From Anaerolineae bacterium (lineage in GTDB: Bacteria; Chloroflexota; Anaerolineae; B4-G1): a stretch of 11,842 nt of DNA. The notes under the pieces were generated by a model, which saw nothing but the letters and a program-made list of their open reading frames with translations, was not told the origin of the DNA and searched no databases. The stretch's first letter is position 1, and each line of letters begins with the position of its first letter. Both the position numbers and the translations under genes were made by a program. The DNA lies in contig JAUXFI010000043.1 of the NCBI GenBank assembly GCA_030620125.1, positions 1-11,842 on the forward strand. The letters are read 5' to 3'. This document shows, piece by piece, positions 1 through 5,433 of this stretch.

Positions 1-1
1 C

Positions 2-451
2 AACCTGGAGGCGGCGCTTGAGACAATGCGGGCCGAAGGGATAACAAAAATACTCCACTGCGGCGACCTCTGCGGACCCGACATCATCCAGGCGCTGGCG
101 GGTTTCGACGTGTCGATCGCGCAGGGGAACATGGACCGTCATATTGGACTGGCGCATGCGGCTGAGGAGGCATTCGGACGCGGGCGGCTGGCCTGGCTCC
201 ACCAATTCACGCTGGACGGATACCCGGTAGCGATGATCCACGGAGATAACGAGCAAGTGCTGGGCAATCTCATCACCTCAGGTCAGTACGCCCACGTCTT
301 CTGCGGTCACACCCACCGGCGGCGCGACCAAACGGTAGGCCGTACCCGCGTCATCAACCCCGGCGCGCTGGGAGGCCTCCGGCGGCAGTCGCGCTCCTTC
401 TGCATCCTTGACCTGGGGACGGGCGAATTCCGTTTCATTGAGCTCTTGTGA
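2..451 (+). CDS. YfcE/MJ0936-family metallophosphoesterase, 5' end missing
   Basis: This is a small calcineurin-like phosphoesterase; relatives hydrolyse phosphodiesters with two metal ions in the cytoplasm, and the natural substrate is usually unknown. The reading frame is open from base 2, giving 149 visible residues. Compared with MJ0936 (about 165 residues), only some 14-16 N-terminal residues are missing; they should carry the first metal motif (DxH). The other motifs are present in order: GDLCGPD (about residues 20-26), GNMD, MIHGDN, and CGHTH followed by VINPGALG near the C-terminus. The usual HGH motif is HGD here, so one histidine is replaced. An ATG at 26 lies inside the conserved N-terminal helix and is unlikely to be the start. 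A thioesterase gene follows 39 bp downstream. The family call is firm; the substrate is unknown. Confidence 0.88.
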   Translation, partial: NLEAALETMRAEGITKILHCGDLCGPDIIQALAGFDVSIAQGNMDRHIGLAHAAEEAFGRGRLAWLHQFTLDGYPVAMIHGDNEQVLGNLITSGQYAHVFCGHTHRRRDQTVGRTRVINPGALGGLRRQSRSFCILDLGTGEFRFIELL

Positions 452-452
452 C

Positions 453-473
453 TGGATATTGGATATTGGATCA
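453..473 (+). repeat. Heptanucleotide repeat, unit TGGATAT (3 units)
   Basis: Two perfect TGGATAT units and a third with two changes (TGGATCA) fill most of the 39-bp gap between the phosphoesterase stop and the thioesterase ribosome binding site. The same unit in the same orientation recurs at 7837-7857. Confidence 0.75.
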
Positions 474-490
474 AGCATTGAGGTAGACCG

Positions 491-910
491 ATGACCGACG
501 ATCTTTTTCGCTTCTCGACCACGCTGGAAGTGCGCTGGCGCGACCTGGACGCGCTGGGCCACGTCAACAACGTAGTCTACTTCACCTACCTGGAGCAGGC
601 CCGCGTCCATTACCTGCGTGAGCTAGGGATCACCCCAAGTAACCCTTCCGGCATAGGCTTCATCCTGGCCGAGGCCAGTTGCCAGTTCAAGTCGCCATTG
701 GAGTTGGGCGAGCGTGTGACCATCTACGCACGGGTGAGCGAACTGCGCAACTCTAGTTTCATCTTCCAGTACCGGATGGAAGGAGAGAATGGGCGCTTGG
801 CCGCAACTGCTCACTCAGCGCAGGTATGCTACGACTACCAGGCGCAGCGTCCTATCCCCATGCCCGACACGTGGCGCAAAGCCATCATTGCCTACGAGCC
901 AGGACTGTAG
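491..910 (+). CDS. Acyl-CoA thioesterase, 4HBT/YbgC-like hotdog fold
   Basis: The predicted enzyme hydrolyses acyl-CoA thioesters in the cytoplasm. Its 139 residues are typical of single-domain 4-hydroxybenzoyl-CoA thioesterase-like proteins. The signature lies at residues 14-38: RWRDLDALGHVNN, then YFTYLEQAR. Asp20, just before LGHVNN, matches the catalytic aspartate of the 4HBT/YbgC group. The start is an ATG preceded by GAGGT at 480-484 with a 6-nt spacer. There are no tol-pal genes nearby, so the E. coli ybgC context does not apply and the acyl substrate cannot be read from the sequence. It probably shares a transcript with the phosphoesterase upstream and the protease 54 bp downstream. 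The family is clear; the physiological role (fatty acid or CoA recycling) is inference. Confidence 0.9.
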   Translation: MTDDLFRFSTTLEVRWRDLDALGHVNNVVYFTYLEQARVHYLRELGITPSNPSGIGFILAEASCQFKSPLELGERVTIYARVSELRNSSFIFQYRMEGENGRLAATAHSAQVCYDYQAQRPIPMPDTWRKAIIAYEPGL

Positions 911-911
911 C

Positions 912-946
912 TAGATACCGGATACTTGACACAGTACCGAGTATTG
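912..946 (+). repeat. Degenerate heptad-period tract before the Lon-like gene
   Basis: The gap after the thioesterase stop can be written as five 7-mers: TAGATAC, CGGATAC, TTGACAC, AGTACCG, AGTATTG. They look like decayed relatives of the GGATATT-type repeats at 453 and 7837. The similarity is weak, and I rank this as a possible relic. Confidence 0.4.
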
Positions 947-948
947 GT

Positions 949-955
949 AAGGGAG
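949..955 (+). promoter_or_regulatory. Ribosome binding site deciding the Lon-like start
   Basis: AAGGGAG ends 9 nt before the ATG at 965 and favours this start over the in-frame TTG at 926. Confidence 0.7.
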
Positions 956-964
956 ACTCACATA

Positions 965-3436
965 ATGACACCCGTAGAACCGCTACCAGCGCAACAACTT
1001 TGCCAGACGTGCGATCCGTCACAGTTCAGCTTTGAGACGACGGCCGAACTGAAAGACCTGGACGAGATCATCGGCCAGGAGCGGGCGGTGGACGCGATCC
1101 AATTCGGCATCGGCATCCAACACGAGGGCTACAACCTGTTCGCCCTGGGGCCCAGCGGCACGGGAAAGCGCACGACCATCGGCCAGTTCCTCGACCAGAG
1201 GGCCGCCACTGACCCGATCCCCTCCGACTGGTGCTACGTCAACAACTTTGAGCAGCCCCACAGATCGCGTGCCTTGCGGCTCCTGCCCGGACAGGGAATC
1301 GTCTTGCGCAAGGACATGGATCTGTTGATTGAGGAGCTGCGCACGGCAATCCCGGCCGCCTTCGAGAGCGAGGACTACCGCACGCGCAAGCAGGAGACTG
1401 AGGAAGAGTTCAAGGATCAGCAAGAAAAGTCCTTCGGCGAGATTCAACAACAGGCCCAGGAGCACAGCATCGCCTTGATCCGCACACCGGTCGGGCTGGC
1501 CTTTGCACCTATGCAAGAGGGCGAGGTCATCAGCCCAGACGAGTTCCAGAAACTGCCAGAAGATAAGCGCAAGCAGTTCGAGGAGAACATATCCAGACTC
1601 CAGGAGGAACTCCAGGAGACCTTGTACCAGGTGCGACAGTGGGCGCGTGAAGCGCGGGGAAAAGTGAAAGAATTGGATCGCCAGGTGACGATGTCAATCG
1701 TTGCCCATCCGATTGATGAACTGCAGGAAAAGTACGTCGAACAGCCACACGTGGTGGATTACCTGGACGCTGTGCAACAGGACGTGATCGAGAACGTGGA
1801 CGAGTTCCGCAAAAGCGAGGAAACCCCACAGATCATGGGCATCCCGCTGCCGCGCTCGCTGATGGGCCCGCCCCTGTTCCGTCGCTACCAGGTCAACGTG
1901 CTCGTGGACCACAGCCAGTCCGAGGGTGCGCCGGTGGTCTACGAGGATCACCCGACCTACAACAACCTCATCGGGCGCATCGAGCACCTCGCTCAGATGG
2001 GGGCACTGGTCACCGACTTTAACATGATCAAGCCCGGCGCGTTGCACCGCGCCAACGGCGGCTACCTCATCCTGGATGCTCGCCAGTTGTTGCTGCAACC
2101 TTATGCCTGGGACGGGCTCAAGCGCGCCATCCGCTCGCGCGAGGTACGCATTGAGCCACTGGGGCAGGTACTGAGCCTGGTCAGCACCGTCTCACTGGAG
2201 CCAGAGCCTATCCCGCTGGACGTGAAGGTCGTCCTGATCGGCGAGCGGTTGCTGTACTACTTGCTCCACCAATTCGATCCTGACTTTGGCGAGCTGTTCA
2301 AAGTCGAGGCCGATTTCAACGAAAGGATGACACGCAATGCAGAAAACAGCCTGCTATACGCTCGTCTGATCGGTACGCTGGCCCACAAGGACGGCTTGCG
2401 TCCATTCGACCGGGGGGCCATCGCGCGGATCATTGAGCGCAGTTCCCGTATGGCAGGCGACGCCGAAAGACTCTCCGTCCACCTGTTGAGCACCCGTGAC
2501 CTGCTGCGCGAGGCGGATTACTGGGCGGGCGAAGCCGGCAACGGTGTCGTGACCGCAGACGACGTCCAACACGCGGTTGACGCGCAGACCCGCCGCGCCG
2601 ACCGGCTGCGGGAACGGGTGCAGGAGCAAATCGAGCGTGGAACGATCCTGATCGACACGGACGGAGAACGCGTGGGGCAAGTCAACGGCCTCTCGGTGAT
2701 CGTGCTCGGTAACTTTGCCTTCGGGCAACCTAGTCGCATCACCGCCCGTGTCCGCCTGGGCAAGGGTGAGGTCGTGGACATTGAGCGTGAGGTCGAACTG
2801 GGCGGCCCCATCCACTCCAAAGGAGTGCTCATCCTTTCGAGCTTTCTCGGCGCTCGCTACTCCGCCGAACGGCCCCTCTCACTCTCGGCGAGCCTGGTGT
2901 TCGAGCAATCCTACGGCGGCGTGGAGGGAGACAGCGCCTCGCTGGCGGAACTGTGCGCGCTGCTCTCAGCGCTGGCGGAGAGACCCATCAAACAGTCGCG
3001 GGCCTTGACCGGTTCCGTCAACCAGCACGGCGAGGTTCAGCCGATTGGCGGCGTCAACGAGAAAATCGAGGGCTTCTTCGACGTTTGCAGTACCCGTGGA
3101 CTGACGGGCGAGCAGGGAGTGATCATCCCAACCTCCAACGTGCAGCACCTCATGCTGCGGCACGACGTCGTCGAGGCAGTGGAAGCGGGCCAATTCCACG
3201 TCTACCCTGTGCAGACGGTGGATCAGGCTATGGAACTCTTGACCGGCATCCCGGCCGGGGAGCGGGACGGGGAGGGGAACTTGCCCGAGGGGAGCATCAA
3301 CCAACTCGTCGAAGCCCGGCTGATTGAACTGGCCGAAAAGCAACGAGCCTTCACCGCGCATCCCGAGGAAATGACAGAAGAAGCGGAAGAAGAAGAGGAA
3401 AGAGAGGCACGAGCGAGCAGTGGGCGAGCAGAATGA
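965..3436 (+). CDS. Lon-family ATP-dependent protease (AAA_32 plus Lon proteolytic domain)
   Basis: A cytoplasmic ATP-dependent serine protease, probably degrading damaged or regulatory proteins. It has 823 residues. There is no Lon N-terminal substrate-binding domain and no membrane insert as in archaeal LonB, so it belongs to the YcbZ-like/AAA_32 group. Walker A is GPSGTGKRT (residues 62-70, Lys68). A long, charged, helical insert occupies about 139-245. A Walker B-like hydrophobic strand, GGYLILDA, is at 365-372. The protease domain has the catalytic dyad Ser657 in EGDSAS and Lys700 in GGVNEK; the 43-residue spacing equals that of E. coli Lon (Ser679/Lys722). The C-terminus is a glutamate-rich tail. 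I chose the ATG at 965 because AAGGGAG lies at 949-955 with a 9-nt spacer; an in-frame TTG at 926 has no such site. It overlaps the following stress protein gene by 17 bp. Confidence 0.93.
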   Translation: MTPVEPLPAQQLCQTCDPSQFSFETTAELKDLDEIIGQERAVDAIQFGIGIQHEGYNLFALGPSGTGKRTTIGQFLDQRAATDPIPSDWCYVNNFEQPHRSRALRLLPGQGIVLRKDMDLLIEELRTAIPAAFESEDYRTRKQETEEEFKDQQEKSFGEIQQQAQEHSIALIRTPVGLAFAPMQEGEVISPDEFQKLPEDKRKQFEENISRLQEELQETLYQVRQWAREARGKVKELDRQVTMSIVAHPIDELQEKYVEQPHVVDYLDAVQQDVIENVDEFRKSEETPQIMGIPLPRSLMGPPLFRRYQVNVLVDHSQSEGAPVVYEDHPTYNNLIGRIEHLAQMGALVTDFNMIKPGALHRANGGYLILDARQLLLQPYAWDGLKRAIRSREVRIEPLGQVLSLVSTVSLEPEPIPLDVKVVLIGERLLYYLLHQFDPDFGELFKVEADFNERMTRNAENSLLYARLIGTLAHKDGLRPFDRGAIARIIERSSRMAGDAERLSVHLLSTRDLLREADYWAGEAGNGVVTADDVQHAVDAQTRRADRLRERVQEQIERGTILIDTDGERVGQVNGLSVIVLGNFAFGQPSRITARVRLGKGEVVDIEREVELGGPIHSKGVLILSSFLGARYSAERPLSLSASLVFEQSYGGVEGDSASLAELCALLSALAERPIKQSRALTGSVNQHGEVQPIGGVNEKIEGFFDVCSTRGLTGEQGVIIPTSNVQHLMLRHDVVEAVEAGQFHVYPVQTVDQAMELLTGIPAGERDGEGNLPEGSINQLVEARLIELAEKQRAFTAHPEEMTEEAEEEEEREARASSGRAE

Positions 3437-4262
3437 CGAACTGACGATTCGACGCATCCTGGTGGCGCTGGACGCCTCACATCACAGCCTGGCGGCGCTG
3501 GAAGCCGCGGCCGAGTTGGCCGCCAGCCTGGAGGCGGAGCTACAAGGGCTCTTCGTCGAGGATGCCAACCTGCTGCGAGTGGCAAGGTCACCTGCAGCGC
3601 GGGAGGTGCAGTACCCATTCGTCGCCACTGCACGGCTGGACCGGGCGCGGATGGAGCGACAACTACGGGCGCAGGCGACGCAGGCACGCCAGGCACTTGC
3701 AGCAGCCTGCGGGCCACGGCAGATCAAGTGGTCTTTTCGCGTGGTGCGTGGAGAGGTCACACCGGAGGTGCTGGCTGCGGCGCTGGACGCGGACCTGCTC
3801 ATCCTGGGGAAAGCAAGCCGGCCACTCACCCGGCGTATGCGACTGGGCTCCACGGCCCGAGCAGCAGCAGCACGGGCCCCGCACTCTGTCCTCCTGCTTC
3901 GGCGCGACGTAGGCATCAGGCCGCCGGTGGTGGTGACTTATGATGGTTCGCCCACTGCCCGGCAGGCTCTGATTATGGCGACCCGCCTGGCCCAGAGAAA
4001 GGGAGGCTATCTGGTCGTACTGATTCTGGCCGATGCGCCGGATGAGGCGCAGCGATTGCGAGCCCAGGCCGCCAACTGGCTACGCGGACGGGAACTCGTG
4101 ATGCGCTACCGGCAGTTGGCGGGTGCGGGCGCAGCGACGCTGATTCAAGAAGTACGGGCCGAGGGAAGTGGCGTGTTGGTGTTGAGCAGCACCACCCTGC
4201 CCCCGGAACCGCTCCAGACGCTGCTGGACGAGGTGGACTGCCCGGTGCTGCTGGTGCGATAG
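3420..4262 (+). CDS. Universal stress protein, two Usp domains
   Basis: A cytoplasmic stress protein of 280 residues with two UspA-type alpha/beta domains. Domain 1 (about 10-162) opens with RRILVALDAS and retains part of the nucleotide-binding glycine motif (LILGKAS, then RLGSTARAAAARAPHSVLLL at about 127-160). Domain 2 (about 168-280) opens with VVVTYDGSPTARQAL and ends with CPVLLVR, but it is short and its glycine loop reads SSTTLPPEPLQ, so it probably does not bind ATP in the usual way. The start is a GTG at 3420, inside the 3' end of the Lon-like gene, with GAGG about 12 nt upstream; the 17-bp overlap suggests translational coupling. An ATG at 3433 is in a different frame and closes after three codons. 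The pairing with a Lon-type protease suggests a joint stress role, which is inference. The exact start is less certain than the product. Confidence 0.85.
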   Translation: MGEQNDELTIRRILVALDASHHSLAALEAAAELAASLEAELQGLFVEDANLLRVARSPAAREVQYPFVATARLDRARMERQLRAQATQARQALAAACGPRQIKWSFRVVRGEVTPEVLAAALDADLLILGKASRPLTRRMRLGSTARAAAARAPHSVLLLRRDVGIRPPVVVTYDGSPTARQALIMATRLAQRKGGYLVVLILADAPDEAQRLRAQAANWLRGRELVMRYRQLAGAGAATLIQEVRAEGSGVLVLSSTTLPPEPLQTLLDEVDCPVLLVR

Positions 4263-4290
4263 TACCACAACCACAACCTCAGTACAAGGC

Positions 4291-4321
4291 AAAACCCCAC
4301 CGCGCTTGAGGCGTGGTGGGG
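4291..4321 (-). terminator. Rho-independent terminator for the bactofilin, between convergent genes
   Basis: CCCCACC (4295-4301) pairs perfectly with GGTGGGG (4315-4321) around a 13-nt loop. Read on the minus strand, the stem is followed at once by TTTT (4294-4291), 22 nt after the bactofilin stop codon. On the plus strand the hairpin is followed only by a weak CTGCTCTTT, so it may also stop the stress protein transcript, less efficiently. Confidence 0.75.
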
Positions 4322-4342
4322 CTGCTCTTTGCGATGCCAGTG

Positions 4343-4831
4343 TTATCTGTCTATCTGAGGCTTCGGTTCTACGTCCACGATCGTGGCGCTGGCGGGTTCA
4401 GCAGCAGGTCGGGGCTTGGGCAACCCAGCAGCAGATCGAGACTTGGGAGGCTCAATCAGCGGAGGCTCAATGTCACCGTGCATCGTGGTCTGCCCACGCA
4501 GGTAAGCCCCCTCGTTGAGCAGCAGCGCACCGATATTCAGGTCACCCCACACCCGACCGGTCTCCAGTATCTCCACCCGGTTGCTCTTGATATTGCCCTT
4601 GACTGCGCCGGAGATGGAGATGTTATTGGCCTGGATATCGGCGACGATCTTTGCCCCCTCGCCGACGACCAGGTTGCCGGTGATGTCAATGGTTCCCTCA
4701 AAGACACCATCAACGCGGATACCCCCATCGGACTGAATGTCGCCTCGGAAGTAGGCGTTGGGACCAATGATGGTCTCAATCTTGGAGACGGGAGCGCCAG
4801 GGGATACTTTAGGTTTTTCTTTTCCAAACAC
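4343..4831 (-). CDS. Bactofilin-family polymer-forming protein
   Basis: Bactofilins are small proteins that polymerise into nucleotide-independent filaments at the inner membrane and act in cell shape and wall placement. This one has 162 residues. The core (about 20-117) shows the short-turn beta-helix pattern of glycine and hydrophobic repeats: IIGPNAYFRGDIQSDGGIRV, then EGTIDITGNLVVGEGAKI, and so on. A proline-rich tail (about 120-162: EPPLIEPPKS, KPRPAAEPA) follows and is probably unstructured. The start is a GTG (VFGKEK) at 4831, chosen because AAGGAGG lies 6 nt upstream. The frame stays open to a TTG at 4876, but starting there would translate the Shine-Dalgarno sequence itself. It has its own promoter at 4894-4922 and a terminator at 4291-4321, so it is probably expressed separately from the genes upstream. 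Confidence 0.9.
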   Translation of the reverse strand: MFGKEKPKVSPGAPVSKIETIIGPNAYFRGDIQSDGGIRVDGVFEGTIDITGNLVVGEGAKIVADIQANNISISGAVKGNIKSNRVEILETGRVWGDLNIGALLLNEGAYLRGQTTMHGDIEPPLIEPPKSRSAAGLPKPRPAAEPASATIVDVEPKPQIDR

Positions 4832-4837
4832 GGGTAG

Positions 4838-4844
4838 CCTCCTT
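4838..4844 (-). promoter_or_regulatory. Strong ribosome binding site of the bactofilin gene
   Basis: AAGGAGG on the minus strand, 6 nt before the GTG at 4831. It rules out the longer TTG-initiated version of the gene. Confidence 0.85.
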
Positions 4845-4893
4845 ATTTCTATTCGTGACGATTTGCCATCGCGCAAGGCGAAGCATTGTCCAG

Positions 4894-4922
4894 ATGATAC
4901 ATCAGCGTTGGGCTTTTGTCAA
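4894..4922 (-). promoter_or_regulatory. Sigma-70-type promoter for the bactofilin
   Basis: On the minus strand, a perfect -35 box TTGACA (4922-4917) is followed after 17 nt by TATCAT (4899-4894). The -35 box contains the TGA stop codon (4921-4919) of the DUF4446 gene. Transcription would start near 4887, giving a 5' leader of about 55 nt. Confidence 0.7.
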
Positions 4923-5416
4923 TCATGGCCGACAACGACCTGTCGTGCCTGTGCCAGAGCCTGTTCCTCTTCCTCGCCCAACGCTTTGGGTGAGAGCCAG
5001 CCCTGGACTGGCTTCGCGTAGATGCGCGTCTTGCCACGTCCGTAAAGCGCCGAGATGACGACGCCGTTTCCCTCTCCATCCGCCAACGCCAGCGCAAAAC
5101 TTTGATCACCGCCAGTGTCCTGAAAGGCACGGAAGCGCACCATGCCCACGCCCTGCACGGAGTGGGCCAGAGTCGCGTCAATTTCTTCGGTGCGCGCCAC
5201 CAGCCGCTCGGTGCGCTCATTCGTCTCCGAGAGGCGGGAAGCCAGATTCCCCACCGTCATAGCCAGGCTGGCGTCAGCTTCTCCTGCTCCGGTAAACACG
5301 TTCTCATAGCGATGCTGCAGCCGGCGCAGCCGGGCTTGCAGGTCGAGTACCCACACAATGCCAACGATCACCAGGATCGTCAGAGCAACTGCCCAAAGCA
5401 ACACTGTAATCTCCAT
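4919..5416 (-). CDS. DUF4446 family membrane-anchored protein
   Basis: A 165-residue protein of unknown function. One N-terminal membrane segment (about residues 5-25, VLLWAVALTILVIVGIVWVL) is followed by a basic helix (RLRRLQHRY) and a probable coiled coil (about 50-85, TVGNLASRLSETNERTERL). The conserved DUF4446 core lies at about 89-142: VGMVRFRAFQDTGGDQSFAL, then GNGVVISALYGR and RIYAKPVQGWLS. This is close to the family pattern of a VRY-type strand, FEDxGGxxSFxxAL and YAKPI. The ATG is preceded by AAGGAGG (5427-5421) with a 4-nt spacer. It lies 17 bp after the DUF2723 gene, so it is probably cotranscribed. DUF4446 proteins are known from monoderm-type bacteria; I know of no assigned biochemical role. 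Confidence 0.88.
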   Translation of the reverse strand: MEITVLLWAVALTILVIVGIVWVLDLQARLRRLQHRYENVFTGAGEADASLAMTVGNLASRLSETNERTERLVARTEEIDATLAHSVQGVGMVRFRAFQDTGGDQSFALALADGEGNGVVISALYGRGKTRIYAKPVQGWLSPKALGEEEEQALAQARQVVVGHD

Positions 5417-5433
5417 CGTCCCTCCTTTCCCTC

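Noticed and set aside
926..964. Upstream TTG start for the Lon-like gene, and TTGACA at 926-931 as a promoter
   Set aside because: No Shine-Dalgarno site precedes the TTG, whereas AAGGGAG precedes the ATG at 965. No -10-like hexamer lies 16-18 nt after the TTGACA.
4375..4386. A 12-bp perfect palindrome, CCACGATCGTGG, in the 3' part of the bactofilin gene
   Set aside because: It lies in coding sequence for the Pro-rich tail, has no second copy in the window and is short enough to arise by chance in GC-rich DNA.
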